Positions 8,822 through 18,506 are shown, counted from the stretch's first letter. The stretch is 64,000 nucleotides of DNA from Bdellovibrionales bacterium RIFOXYD12_FULL_39_22 (GCA_001770205.1 MEQL01000035.1:1-64000), one strand, 5' to 3'. Numbers and translations are program-made. Notes: a model not told the origin generated them from the letters alone.

Positions 8822-11800
8822 TTAATGTTGAGTGATAGACCAGGTTTGAGCAGTTATTTTATTCCCTTTATTATCAAATTCAAGAAAGCTGTACTTACCA
8901 TAGTGAGATAGTTTCTTTCCAATGTTGTTTTCGGCGGGAATTTCTTCATCTGGAGAGATGACTAAAAGGACAGGAAAAGTGTTTATGGTTAAGTTTAAGA
9001 CGATAAAATTGTTTTTACTTAAGCGATATGTTTTATTGTCATCGTCGATAAAGATGGCATTGTCGGCCAGTTTTATGCGAGGCTCTTCCGCCAGAAGATT
9101 TGTGATATCTGCGTTCATAATATCTCGAGCAGAGACAAAAAGCATGGTCGGGCGCACAATATTTTGGGAAAGATTCCCGGAAAAAGTTAAATGTTCTAGC
9201 TTATCTTCAGCACTACTTTCTGGAAGTAATTTAATTACTTCGCTAAGTTGCTCATTAACCTCTTCTTCATTAGGCAAAAAAGAGTAGAAATGTTTATTAG
9301 TTTTTCCGTAGAACATAAATAAAGTGGCCGGATTTTCTTTTTGTTCTAGCTTTCTCATTAGTTGAAAATCAGGATCTAGTAACACATCTGCCACCGGTTT
9401 TACTTCATGAAAGATTACTTTTCCGGCCAAAGTGCTCAGATGCACATTTTGCATACGATAGCTTTTGTCGGAGAAAATAATTTTCAGCGGCACCAGAAGA
9501 TCATACGGAGAATCATTTTTTTGAGTAAGAATTACTTCAACAATGGAAGACGTTATCTTTTTTTCTAGCGAAAGATTGGCAATATCGGTTCGCTCAATCC
9601 ATTGATTAAAAAACTCCATTAGAGGTTGTTGAGAGCTGTTTTCAAAGGATGGCCGAAGGTCGTGATAAGAGAGTGCGCTATAAGATTTTTTGTTGATAAT
9701 GTTAGTAAGTCCGCCAATAAATGCATTCGTTCCAATTTTATTTTCTAGCATGTGAAAAAACATCATTGCCTTGCCATAACCGATGGCCCGTGAGGCCGGA
9801 GAAAAGCGTCCTTGGAATTTAGAAAGAGGAAATACGTTCTCATCTGTTACCAGATTTTGGTAATCGCGTAAAACGCCTAAGCGATATTCTTTGCCTTTTT
9901 CTGGGGCGCTTAGTTGAGAGTATAAATAATCGGCCTCGTAAGTAGTTAGTCCTTCACACCAATTTCCTTCATCGAATTTAACATAAACAGAATTGCCCCA
10001 AAAGTTGTGTGCGAATTCGTGGCCTAATGAAATTTCGGTAATGAAAGAGTAGGGAATAATGTTGCGATCAAGCAGGGTATAAGACGCCATACCGTATCCA
10101 GTAGAGAAAAAATTACTCACTACGGAAAACTTGGAAAAAGGATAGCTGCCATATCGGTTAAGATATAGATCAAAGTATTTTTTTAATTTTTCCATATAGC
10201 TGGAGACATGCTGTGCTAGCTCGGGGTGGAAGTAGGTTTGTAAACGAACGCCCCGATGCATAATTTCCTCTATTTGATATTCTCCAGCGATTAAATGGAC
10301 TGATTCTGAAGGAAAGTTAATATCCCAGAAATCGATGTTTGATTGAGATCCTTCAATTAGATTGCGATGGATGCCAGTGGTAATAGTGTGCCACTTTGTT
10401 GGAACAGAGGCCATGATTTTAAATGTTTCGTTAGCAGATTCGACGTAAGGGTACCAATATCCGGCCGGTGATAGGTAAATCCCTTGTGGGCCGACTACGA
10501 TAGGATTTTCCTGTGATTGGCCAAAATGGTTATCTCCCTCGCCAGCGGTGGCATTGGGATCGACGGAGACGGAATAGGAAATTGTAAGTTTTCCATGATC
10601 TTCGTTATAGTTTGGCCTTATTTCCAAAGAGTTGTCCTTAGTGATCGTTTGAAATTCAACTAGCTGACTGTCTAGTTTAAGTGAGATATTTTGGGCAAGG
10701 GAGGTTATCTTTAAAAGTTCTGGAAGTTGATTAAATCCCAAAGTATCGGAGAGAATGTAGTGGCCATCTTTGGGAGACAGTTCGATTTGAATATTGTGCG
10801 CTACTGATTGAACAAAGGGATTTGGTGCATATTCGGGCCGAGAAGGAGCAAAAGTTTGTTCGGAACTAAGAAGAGAAGTAATAGGGCGTTTTATGAAATT
10901 AAAAAGTTTAATTATTCCATTTTCGTTAATAAGTCCGGCGTGATCCGAGATGGTATGCCACTCTTTTACTTTTCCCGAGGTTATATCTACGCTCGGAATT
11001 TGAATTTGATGCAGTGGGAAATGGTCACTTCCTTTGAAATAGGCAAATTCTAGCATTTTACTAAATTGGATATCACTGAGATCAAAGCTTTCAATGAAGT
11101 GAGTAAGATCCGGATTGGCCAATTCTCCTAGGAGGTAGAATTTCTGGCCATTGCTCCTGCCAACTCCATCAAAATTTAAATTGGCGACAATCTTGGAGGT
11201 CAGCTTATTAGTAAGCAGGGCCTGGGCAAAATGGGTTGACCCTTTTAATCCCCACTCTTCTCCGGAAAAAAAAGCAAAAATTATTCCAGTTTCAAATTTA
11301 TTCTTTCGATATTCTCCAGCGTAATATTGCGCTAATTCCATTAGCAGGGCCACACCAGAAGCGTTATCATCCGCTCCCGGATGCAAATCATTATTGATAT
11401 TTACTCCGAATCCATCTAAGTGGGCCGAAAGAATAATATTGCGATCACTTTTGCCGGGAAGGTGCATGATTAAGTTATTTCCGGCCATGCGTTTTTCATT
11501 CAGCGAGATTTTTATTTTTAAGGGGTGCGCGAAATGTATCAGCGAAGAGGGTATGGCCTGGGCCTGATCTATTAGAGAACTTATGGCCTGCTTGGTTATG
11601 TAAACGGCGGCGATGTTGTTATCAGAATAAGTATTTCCGGAAGAGAAAGATGAGGAACGAAGCTGAGATAAAACTAAATTCTCTTGTAATTCGTTGAGAT
11701 CGCCAAATCTATTGGAAACAGTGGAGTCAAGATATCCTGCCCAGAGGGTATCGTTTGATTTAACGCTATTTTTTTTTGCCACTACTAAAATAGCACTGGG

Positions 11801-12340
11801 ACTAAAAACTTTGATGCGATTGACGATCTCACTTAATGATAGATTTTGTTCAATAATTTTTTCGTTACACTCATTTTCAAAAAGAATGGCCAGTCGATTG
11901 GTAGACTGTTTGGCGGAAATTTCAAGCTCTTCACAAGAGACAATGTAAGCGCTGTCAAAGATTCGCTCTGTGGAGCTACTCGAATTAGAGAAGGGAAGAT
12001 AATCATCTCCCAGCGAAAGAGAGCGCTCGCCAATCGCAAGAGTGGTCTCTGTTGCGTTTAATTTCGTTATACTCAAATCAAACTTGCTAACAAATCCATC
12101 TTGTAAGGCGGCAAAGGGAACTAATTGTCCACTTCGTAGTAAATTTTTTCTGATGTAATCGATAGTGAGTAATTCTCCCTCCGTGGCCGCTAGGCGGCCT
12201 TGATATTTTTCAGAGGATAGTTCTTGAATATGCTTTAGAAAAATTCCGGCCTCTTGGGGAACTGCCAAGAGATTTGGGATGGCCCAAAGAATTAGTATTG
12301 TGCCCAGGAGAAGTTTGGTGATTAATCTAATTTTAGTCAT
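8822..12340 (-). CDS. Exported double peptidase: M28 plus M1 domains
   Basis: From the ATG at 12340 (GAGGAG ribosome binding site; the frame also opens from a TTG at 12385) the product is 1172 residues with a signal peptide. The first half holds an M28 aminopeptidase with the metal ligand set: SAHLDG (His near 307), GADDNASG, FSGEEWG, LNFDGVG and a later WHTISDHA. The second half holds an M1 gluzincin: HEFAH at 774-778 and the third ligand Glu near 796 in NWCEGLTTY. The spacing is HExxH-x17-E, one shorter than the usual x18. Both sites look intact. It probably degrades peptides outside the cytoplasm, perhaps prey protein. A membrane protein gene lies just upstream. Confidence 0.85.
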   Translation of the reverse strand: MTKIRLITKLLLGTILILWAIPNLLAVPQEAGIFLKHIQELSSEKYQGRLAATEGELLTIDYIRKNLLRSGQLVPFAALQDGFVSKFDLSITKLNATETTLAIGERSLSLGDDYLPFSNSSSSTERIFDSAYIVSCEELEISAKQSTNRLAILFENECNEKIIEQNLSLSEIVNRIKVFSPSAILVVAKKNSVKSNDTLWAGYLDSTVSNRFGDLNELQENLVLSQLRSSSFSSGNTYSDNNIAAVYITKQAISSLIDQAQAIPSSLIHFAHPLKIKISLNEKRMAGNNLIMHLPGKSDRNIILSAHLDGFGVNINNDLHPGADDNASGVALLMELAQYYAGEYRKNKFETGIIFAFFSGEEWGLKGSTHFAQALLTNKLTSKIVANLNFDGVGRSNGQKFYLLGELANPDLTHFIESFDLSDIQFSKMLEFAYFKGSDHFPLHQIQIPSVDITSGKVKEWHTISDHAGLINENGIIKLFNFIKRPITSLLSSEQTFAPSRPEYAPNPFVQSVAHNIQIELSPKDGHYILSDTLGFNQLPELLKITSLAQNISLKLDSQLVEFQTITKDNSLEIRPNYNEDHGKLTISYSVSVDPNATAGEGDNHFGQSQENPIVVGPQGIYLSPAGYWYPYVESANETFKIMASVPTKWHTITTGIHRNLIEGSQSNIDFWDINFPSESVHLIAGEYQIEEIMHRGVRLQTYFHPELAQHVSSYMEKLKKYFDLYLNRYGSYPFSKFSVVSNFFSTGYGMASYTLLDRNIIPYSFITEISLGHEFAHNFWGNSVYVKFDEGNWCEGLTTYEADYLYSQLSAPEKGKEYRLGVLRDYQNLVTDENVFPLSKFQGRFSPASRAIGYGKAMMFFHMLENKIGTNAFIGGLTNIINKKSYSALSYHDLRPSFENSSQQPLMEFFNQWIERTDIANLSLEKKITSSIVEVILTQKNDSPYDLLVPLKIIFSDKSYRMQNVHLSTLAGKVIFHEVKPVADVLLDPDFQLMRKLEQKENPATLFMFYGKTNKHFYSFLPNEEEVNEQLSEVIKLLPESSAEDKLEHLTFSGNLSQNIVRPTMLFVSARDIMNADITNLLAEEPRIKLADNAIFIDDDNKTYRLSKNNFIVLNLTINTFPVLLVISPDEEIPAENNIGKKLSHYGKYSFLEFDNKGNKITAQTWSITQH

Positions 12341-12368
12341 AGTAAAGACTCCTCTATAATATTTTCTG

Positions 12369-13220
12369 CTAGCGAGCAGTTTCAACTTTGTTTTTATCGT
12401 AATTAAATTGTGATCCCATGGTGCTGTGAGGAATAGTGTATATTAGCAGGAGGATCACAGCGGCAATAATCATACTTCGATTGTTTGTTCGGCGAAAATT
12501 CATAAACAGAGCGATGGCCCAAAAAATTGCGGAGATTAAAACTTTATTGTCAGTTAGATCCCATCCAAAGGGGATACCGGCCCAATATTCTCCAAAGGCA
12601 TATTTTTGTACAATCGGCCCCAAAACAAGTCCTCCTAAAAAAAGCGTGCTGACTGTATACCAAATTAGTTTGCGAACGCTTTTGGCCTTGTAGACGGCCT
12701 CAAATCCCGTTAATGTTGAAAAGAGCATGGCCAGGAACATAAAAACAATATGCGGAATAAGAATTGAAAGAGGAACATCTCCTTTAAAACGGATAAAGAT
12801 CGGATTGTCTACACTCCCAAAATTTTCCGCTTTGTCGTTGTTAGTGAAAACAATATAATACTGCAGCTTTCCGGCAGGAGGTTGGTTGGGGAGTTGTGTG
12901 ATAAATTGCTTGTTGGCAGCATCATAGGAAAATGCTTGTTCGCTCCAAGCGTCGTTGGTGGGGAAGCGTTTAAAAAATATTTTAGCACTCTTTTTTTCGT
13001 CGTTAAAGGCGGGAATGGTAATCGGAGCGTTGGTAGTTCCGCCATGACTTCTTAGTAATTTAATCTTTACTTTCTGGCCGCTATCTTGGTAGGAGAAGCG
13101 TTGTGGATAAGTTGGGCCGGTTCCTCGTTGGTAGATTACCGCCAAAAGGGTTAACAAAATAGTTAACGGTACGGTCCTGGAAAATTTTTGCTTATATTTA
13201 TACGTTACGGAATCTGACAT
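12369..13220 (-). CDS. Multi-pass membrane protein of unknown function
   Basis: From the ATG at 13220 the product is 283 residues. It has one membrane segment near residue 20, an extracytoplasmic domain of about 110 residues (about 35-150) and then four or five membrane segments ending in a short charged tail. The soluble part has beta-rich character (for example FSYDAANKQF, GKLQYYIVF). I do not recognise the family. The stop codon lies 28 bases before the start of the double peptidase, suggesting one transcript and a possible role in its export or anchoring; that is inference. Confidence 0.7.
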   Translation of the reverse strand: MSDSVTYKYKQKFSRTVPLTILLTLLAVIYQRGTGPTYPQRFSYQDSGQKVKIKLLRSHGGTTNAPITIPAFNDEKKSAKIFFKRFPTNDAWSEQAFSYDAANKQFITQLPNQPPAGKLQYYIVFTNNDKAENFGSVDNPIFIRFKGDVPLSILIPHIVFMFLAMLFSTLTGFEAVYKAKSVRKLIWYTVSTLFLGGLVLGPIVQKYAFGEYWAGIPFGWDLTDNKVLISAIFWAIALFMNFRRTNNRSMIIAAVILLLIYTIPHSTMGSQFNYDKNKVETAR

Positions 13221-13263
13221 ATGGCCTACTAACAAAAGTGCACATTATTTAGAGGAGCAGATA

Positions 13264-14106
13264 ATGGATAATTTATCAAAAAGAGTCAAAGTAATTTTAT
13301 CGCTAAGCAGCTTTTTCATGCTTTGGGTAAATGCAGAGGGAAGTGAGGCCAGCTCGACCACCACCTATGAACATAAGGCCCGTCCCTGGGAGGTTGAATT
13401 TGTAAATACTTTTGAACTTAATCGTGATCGGGAATCCTATGAAGTTAACGGTTTTTTCAATAAATTAGATAGTAGTTTTTTGCACTCGCTAACATCTTAT
13501 GATCAAGTTCGTCTTTTTGGCACGCTAATGTATCAAAACATTGAGGGTACACCTACCAAGTCCTCTTTGGATTTTATAGAGGCAATGTATCGAAGAAAAT
13601 CTATTTTAAAGGAGCAAGATCATTTTTTTAATTTGGATTTGGAACTAAAAAGTTATTACTCAACCGATGACGATTTTCGAGAAATGAGTTCTCAAAATGG
13701 CGCATTTATCCCGCAACTTGTTTTTAGTAAGAATTTTACCCACCGATTTTCACTTGAAAGTAAGTTACGACACATGTTCTATTTTAAACGGAACAACGAT
13801 CCCACTACTTTGGATGAGGAATTTAGAATCTATCTATCCCCTTCTTACTATGTTCCGCCAGGTATAATTTTCAACACCCTCTTTACGTATAAGCACACTC
13901 ATAGAGTTGGAGATACTCCCAGGTTGCCGCAAGATTTTGATCGCTTGAAAGTAATGCCATCGGTAATGGTGATGCTTAATCGCAGTGCCATGTTACAGTT
14001 TTATGCTGATACTGAAATTGCCAAGTCCTATGATCATCGCTTGATAAATCAGCACTGGAGAGATGCGATGACCTATGGAGCGGCCATCTACTTTACGCTT
14101 TTATAG
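13264..14106 (+). CDS. Outer-membrane beta-barrel-like protein
   Basis: The 280-residue product has an N-terminal hydrophobic segment (VILSLSSFFMLWVNA) consistent with a signal peptide. Many alternating amphipathic strands follow, rich in Tyr, Phe and charged residues, and it ends in an aromatic-hydrophobic strand (AAIYFTLL), as outer-membrane barrels often do. The start has GAGGAG six bases upstream. It is transcribed divergently from the membrane protein at 12369-13220, with a 43-base gap. I recognise no specific family. Confidence 0.6.
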   Translation: MDNLSKRVKVILSLSSFFMLWVNAEGSEASSTTTYEHKARPWEVEFVNTFELNRDRESYEVNGFFNKLDSSFLHSLTSYDQVRLFGTLMYQNIEGTPTKSSLDFIEAMYRRKSILKEQDHFFNLDLELKSYYSTDDDFREMSSQNGAFIPQLVFSKNFTHRFSLESKLRHMFYFKRNNDPTTLDEEFRIYLSPSYYVPPGIIFNTLFTYKHTHRVGDTPRLPQDFDRLKVMPSVMVMLNRSAMLQFYADTEIAKSYDHRLINQHWRDAMTYGAAIYFTLL

Positions 14107-14213
14107 ATCTATTTTTTCAGGCAGCGAAATATTCCCTTGAAATTCAAAAGAACTACACTTAGAATTATCTAAGCTAATATTATTGTCGCATAGTCACAAT
14201 CAAGGAGAGTAAC

Positions 14214-14462
14214 ATGGCAGATAATGATCTTAAGGCCGAGATCGAGCGATTAAAGGCCGAAAACTTACAGCTAAAGGCCAAGCGGAAAAGTGGTGGAGAT
14301 ATTTCCTTTAAAGTTAGTGCTAAAGGGGCCGTTTCCGTCTATGGATTAGGCCGTTTTCCGGTTACTCTCTACAAAGAGCAATGGGATAGATTACTAGTTA
14401 AAATTGATGAGCTAAAAGAGTTTATTACTGAGCATGAATCAGAGCTGACCACCAAAGGTTAG
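14214..14462 (+). CDS. Small conserved protein with N-terminal coiled coil
   Basis: The 82-residue product begins with a leucine-zipper-like helix (residues 4-23, LKAEIERLKAENLQLKAK). A compact domain follows with 'FKVSAKGAVSVYGLGRFPVTL' character, then a second helix. Short proteins of this shape with the 'KGAVSVYGLGRFPVTLY' type block occur in several bacterial phyla; I recall them as uncharacterised. A strong AAGGAG ribosome binding site precedes the ATG. The thioredoxin-like gene follows 13 bases later, so the two are probably co-transcribed. Confidence 0.75.
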   Translation: MADNDLKAEIERLKAENLQLKAKRKSGGDISFKVSAKGAVSVYGLGRFPVTLYKEQWDRLLVKIDELKEFITEHESELTTKG

Positions 14463-14475
14463 AAACAGGCATTAA

Positions 14476-14910
14476 ATGCTCAAACAACTTACTTCCGAAA
14501 ATTTAGATCGCGTGGCCCGGGATGAAAAGGGTATCTATCTTATTAAGTTTACCAGTACTACCTGCGCTCCTTGTCGCACGATGGCCCCGGTGGTGGAATC
14601 TTTCAAGCAACATAATCCGCAAATTGGAGTTTATGAAGTGGATACAGGGGCATCTCCGGAGTTGGCGGCCCATTTTCAAATTAGAGGCGTACCAACAATT
14701 CTTTTTTGTCGTGGACGAGAGATCTTATATTCATTTTCGGGAGTGCGCTCAGAGGCCGACTTACACTATATGGCCACACATATGGATGATCCCTACTTTA
14801 AAGAACATGGAGAGTTTGAAGTAAAACCTGCCAAACAGAGTTGGTGGTTTGCTGGCTCGATTATTGGGATCGTTATATTTTTTGTATTACTCTATATCTT
14901 TGCGTCGTAG
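14476..14910 (+). CDS. Membrane-tethered thioredoxin-like protein
   Basis: The 144-residue product is a thioredoxin fold with the redox motif C30-A-P-C33 (usual thioredoxin CGPC). The cis-Pro region is GVPTILFCRG and there is a C-terminal membrane helix (about residues 124-143). There is no signal peptide, so the thioredoxin domain should face the cytoplasm with the tail in the inner membrane. The role is probably disulfide reduction or electron relay near the membrane; substrates are unknown. It lies 13 bases after the small coiled-coil gene. Confidence 0.85.
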   Translation: MLKQLTSENLDRVARDEKGIYLIKFTSTTCAPCRTMAPVVESFKQHNPQIGVYEVDTGASPELAAHFQIRGVPTILFCRGREILYSFSGVRSEADLHYMATHMDDPYFKEHGEFEVKPAKQSWWFAGSIIGIVIFFVLLYIFAS

Positions 14911-14973
14911 CGAGATGAAACATTCCGCCAAATGGCCATAAAAAACTAATTATTTAGCGAAAACAGATATGGC

Positions 14974-16626
14974 CTATTTAAGATGGCCATAAAAAATATC
15001 CAAGATTTCAATGCGTGGACGAATGAAGGTTGCAATAGTTATATGCAGAAGTGAGGCCGGAATTTTTTGTTCTAATTGATAAAATTTACGCAGTTTTTGG
15101 TTTTTTATCGCTGATAAAAAATCAATAGTGCTGGATTCTCCAACCATTCGTTCTAGACGAGCAATAAAAAGTAGGCAATGGTCGTTCAAGTAGTCGGGGA
15201 GTTTGTCCTTTTGATTAATAAAATCTTCCAAAATTAGTTTGCGCGTTTTGGTATGATTCTCTTTAATAAAACGAAACACATTAAAATAAAAGTGAGAGAT
15301 AATCCCTTCTGGATATTCCTTGAGATAGTCAGTGGCCATCTGAATTTGATGAAAGGCATTGTGAAAATCTTGGGCATCAAAATATTTTTGTGCCAAACTC
15401 ATGGCCCGCACACCATCTTTGAAGTTTTTATCAGTTGGTGAGTTGTTAGAAATGATGCGTTCATGTTGGGAAATATCATTAATCCCTTGGGCCGAAAAAA
15501 TATTGGTAAACTCATGATGTCGGCCCGGATAATATTTAGGTGCGGGGCCTTGAATGAATAGTGCTTTTTCTTTTTGGGGGTTGAATGTCAAGGCCGCCAC
15601 TGTGGAAAAAGTGGCGGGATCCAAATTCCACTCTTGGGCGCTATTATCTTTTTTTTGAGTAGGGGTAGTGGCAATTTCTAGTAGTGCCTCCTCTGTCCAA
15701 GTATTCTTTTTTTTAAAAACTTCAAGTTGTTTTAAGGCCATCTTTTGGCGCATTTGAGAATAATTTTCTTTACCAAGCGGAATGTAATTAGAAAATTCTT
15801 GCTCTTGTCCTTCAATGAAATTGCAAAAATATTTTATTTCGCGAGATTTTAGATTAATGATTTGGTGATGCCTTTCTTTGCCGATGTAGTTAAAAACTAA
15901 AATTTCACCATTTTTAAAACTCATGTAAATACCCCATGAGCTGATAGACTCATGGCGATTTAAATATTTTAAGGCCGTTTCCATATTTTCGGCCTCTTGT
16001 AGTAATCCGTAGATAATTTCAAAAATAGGGGTGCCATGCAGATTAAAGGTGTTGGAAAATTTTTGATGTAAGGCAAGTGTTATTCCTTTACTTGTCATGG
16101 CGTTGAGGGAGGGATAACAAAGGCCGGCGGTGCCAAAGGAGAAAATTTTTGGCCCACCATCACTTTCTAAAATAGTAGCACGTTCATAGAGATCAAAACT
16201 TCCAACTAGTGGAAAATCTAAAATGCGTAGATGGATTGGTTGATTATCTTCGTTGAGCATAAAGTAGCTAGAACATCCTAACAGCGTAGCAGGTAGCGAA
16301 GGGAACCAGGCGGAGATGCCGGAAATGATATCTGGCAGCAGATAGGCAAAAGCTATCTCCTCAAATGGAGCGCCTACACCACTAGAATATGCCTCAACTT
16401 TTTTGATGAAAGCAGGAAATTGTCGTTTGCCCAGCTTTAAAATTAACTGGATGGCCCCAAACAATATTTTGTCCACTGATTTCCAAGGGGTATTGGCCAG
16501 TGATTTTATCTGTATCAGGGAGTGGTTAAAATTATTTTTATCTTGCACTCCAAGTTTGTAAAAGTTTTCCTCGATAGTTCCGATAAAGTGATTGAGCGGT
16601 ATATTGTTGTGAGTCTCTGGCGACAT
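14974..16626 (-). CDS. C45-like N-terminal-nucleophile hydrolase
   Basis: The 550-residue product resembles the acyl-CoA:6-aminopenicillanic acid acyltransferase / C45 group of Ntn hydrolases. It has LLGC118SSYF followed by RILDFPL, then an FSFGTAGL and a 'MTSKGITLALH' block, which in the family surround the nucleophile Cys exposed by self-cleavage. The C-terminal 170 residues are helical and outside the core family. No signal peptide is seen. It may act on amides of fatty acids, bile-salt-like or peptide substrates; the substrate cannot be predicted. It is divergent from the small membrane protein at 16646. Confidence 0.65.
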   Translation of the reverse strand: MSPETHNNIPLNHFIGTIEENFYKLGVQDKNNFNHSLIQIKSLANTPWKSVDKILFGAIQLILKLGKRQFPAFIKKVEAYSSGVGAPFEEIAFAYLLPDIISGISAWFPSLPATLLGCSSYFMLNEDNQPIHLRILDFPLVGSFDLYERATILESDGGPKIFSFGTAGLCYPSLNAMTSKGITLALHQKFSNTFNLHGTPIFEIIYGLLQEAENMETALKYLNRHESISSWGIYMSFKNGEILVFNYIGKERHHQIINLKSREIKYFCNFIEGQEQEFSNYIPLGKENYSQMRQKMALKQLEVFKKKNTWTEEALLEIATTPTQKKDNSAQEWNLDPATFSTVAALTFNPQKEKALFIQGPAPKYYPGRHHEFTNIFSAQGINDISQHERIISNNSPTDKNFKDGVRAMSLAQKYFDAQDFHNAFHQIQMATDYLKEYPEGIISHFYFNVFRFIKENHTKTRKLILEDFINQKDKLPDYLNDHCLLFIARLERMVGESSTIDFLSAIKNQKLRKFYQLEQKIPASLLHITIATFIRPRIEILDIFYGHLK

Positions 16627-16645
16627 AGTATCCTTGGAGTTTGAT

Positions 16646-16888
16646 ATGGCAGATAGTGTAACTTATTTGTTAGACGGGAACAACGAAACTGTAATCTTGG
16701 CGTGTTTGATTTTAGCGACCGTGCGCATTTATTTGGAAGTTATAAGATTTGATTTCGCCAAGCTACCAATTTCGAGGGTAATGGCCGAGCGACTTGGTCA
16801 AGACAGAATTAAAACAATTCACCGCACGGGACTATATTTGAGTATTGGGTACATCGTCTTATTCTCTCCACAATATCTAATCGGTTGA
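16646..16888 (+). CDS. Small membrane protein of unknown function
   Basis: The ATG at 16646 is preferred over the in-frame 16634 start because a GGAG lies eight bases before it. The 80-residue product has two hydrophobic segments (about residues 14-28 and 63-78) separated by a basic loop, so it is probably an inner-membrane hairpin. I do not recognise a family. It is divergent from the C45-like gene, with only 19 bases between the two starts. Confidence 0.5.
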   Translation: MADSVTYLLDGNNETVILACLILATVRIYLEVIRFDFAKLPISRVMAERLGQDRIKTIHRTGLYLSIGYIVLFSPQYLIG

Positions 16889-16978
16889 CGAATCAGTTAG
16901 TGACAGCAATGGCCATGTTCGATAGAAATGTTATGGCCGGATGGACAAAGAAGGATAATATGCGATAGGTAAGAAGGT

Positions 16979-18148
16979 TTATGCCTTCATGACTTTAAAG
17001 TACAAGATGCCATCTTCATATTTTTGGTCAATTTTTTTATTATTTACCAAATTATCAACACTAAATCTTTTAGTTATTAGCTCAGAACGCTTGGATTCAT
17101 TTGTGACACCATCTGGTTCTTCTAGTTTTTCGTTATATCGCCTAGCAATGGTAAGCGTAATATTTTTTTCATTTGCGTTAAGTGAAACGCTCTCCTTTTC
17201 ATACTCAGGAATTTCTAGTGAAATAATATAGCTTTTGGCATGTTCCTGAATATGTGGATCTAATTTTGTCATTTGATAAAAGTCATTTTCCATTTTATCA
17301 ACGAGATTTGCTTTATAAGCACTATTTTTTTCAACCAAATTATCTATTTCTCCTTTAAATTGTTTTTGCAATCGTGCAATAACGGCCTGTTGGTTAGTGA
17401 TCAGATCTTTGTATTTTTTGTTATGAGCTTCAGCACTTTGTTGCATTAGATTTTGAAAATATTGCTTAGAGGTATTCATATGAAAATTATGATTAGCTTC
17501 TAACGCTTGGAATTGTTTGTTTTGCTCTCCGATTAATTTGTTGATATTCATTTTGTGTTCAATGCTAGCGTTAGAGCTTCTCATTTGGTAATCACTATTG
17601 GCCTGTTCTAACTTGTCTGAAAACGCTCTCTCCGCATCATTGAGTTTATTTTTATTTTCAGAAATTCGTTTATTCATCAGACCTCGAGTGTCTCTGGTGT
17701 GGGCCTGAATTTGACTATTGGCCTTGTTGGTAATGTTGCCCATGCCCATTTGTGTTTCAAAATCTAGATCTTGTAGATAGTTTTGGTTGCGAGCGTGTTC
17801 TTCTTCTAGAGAGAGTGAAAACTCATTTTCCACGGCCTGCAATCGATCTTGTTGATTGGCCTTTAACATCAATTGTTCTTGTTCTAGACGATTATTTGTT
17901 TCTTTAACGTTAGCACTATATTCTCCGATTCTCTGTTGATACTCATCTGCAATTTGAATAAGGTGTTTTTGGTTATTGTCCCGGGCCTTGACTGCTTGTA
18001 TATCTCCTTCGGTCTTAATTCCCTCTGTGCGCAAATCGTAGTGTTGATCTAGATCTTTTAAATCTTGCTCCCGGCGGGCAATTTTGGCCCTTATCTTGTT
18101 TTCTATTGCCTGTAAATTGCGATTAACTTCATTGTTTTCTACTTTCAT
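16979..18148 (-). CDS. Long coiled-coil protein with C-terminal Hsp20-like domain
   Basis: The 389-residue product (ATG at 18148; a TTG at 18175 is an alternative) is almost wholly charged, Gln/Asn-rich helix to about residue 295, predicted coiled coil. The last 95 residues look like an alpha-crystallin domain. They contain LEIPEYEKESVSLNANEKNI (as in 'lpG-kkedi-v-v'), then LTIARRY, a KRFSVDNLV block and the closing KYEDGILYFKV, matching the family's A-x-x-x-n-G-v-L pattern. This could be a filament- or membrane-associated small chaperone. It is last of three genes on the minus strand. The domain call is from pattern only. Confidence 0.65.
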   Translation of the reverse strand: MKVENNEVNRNLQAIENKIRAKIARREQDLKDLDQHYDLRTEGIKTEGDIQAVKARDNNQKHLIQIADEYQQRIGEYSANVKETNNRLEQEQLMLKANQQDRLQAVENEFSLSLEEEHARNQNYLQDLDFETQMGMGNITNKANSQIQAHTRDTRGLMNKRISENKNKLNDAERAFSDKLEQANSDYQMRSSNASIEHKMNINKLIGEQNKQFQALEANHNFHMNTSKQYFQNLMQQSAEAHNKKYKDLITNQQAVIARLQKQFKGEIDNLVEKNSAYKANLVDKMENDFYQMTKLDPHIQEHAKSYIISLEIPEYEKESVSLNANEKNITLTIARRYNEKLEEPDGVTNESKRSELITKRFSVDNLVNNKKIDQKYEDGILYFKVMKA

Positions 18149-18164
18149 AGTTATACGTCCAAAG

Positions 18165-18491
18165 TTAAGGCCCAATGCTTGTATTATTTATTTGTTCTGC
18201 ATTAGTCAGTGGATCTGAACAATGTGGTTGCATTTTTCCAGTATATCCCGGACACATCCAAGAACGAAGTAACTCTATTTTGATAGATAATTCTCCCCCA
18301 TGATAAGTCTGATAAGCGATTGGATCGAGGGTTGAGGTTATAGTATATCCATTAGGATCGCGATTAGTTTTTTGCGCTTGCGAAAGATAGTATTGGTAAA
18401 CGCGATATTCGGCAAAGGCGGATGAGGATAAAACGATAAGTATCATCACTAACGCCAGAGAAAAGATAAATGTTTGATTGCTATTTTTCAT
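18165..18491 (-). CDS. Small exported or membrane-anchored protein
   Basis: The 108-residue product has an N-terminal hydrophobic segment (FSLALVMILIVLSSSAFA) that may be a signal peptide or an anchor. A pilin-like polar region follows, with two Cys (in SWMCPGY and PHCSD) that may pair in the periplasm. The organisation resembles a minor pseudopilin only loosely, as no prepilin peptidase Gly-Phe site is clear. It lies 16 bases before the coiled-coil Hsp20-like gene and 15 bases after the gene at 18507, so the three form an operon. Confidence 0.6.
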   Translation of the reverse strand: MKNSNQTFIFSLALVMILIVLSSSAFAEYRVYQYYLSQAQKTNRDPNGYTITSTLDPIAYQTYHGGELSIKIELLRSWMCPGYTGKMQPHCSDPLTNAEQINNTSIGP

Positions 18492-18506
18492 ATTTACTAC
18501 ATTATC

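Noticed and set aside
8922-9287. Open frame opposite the M28-M1 gene
   Set aside because: Shadow of a long conserved gene on the other strand, as are the other antisense frames under mutS, rpoN and the peptidases.
14932-14995. Direct repeat ATGGCCATAAAAA at 14932 and 14983
   Set aside because: Short, contains the palindrome TGGCCA that is common throughout, and one copy is coding for the C45-like protein.
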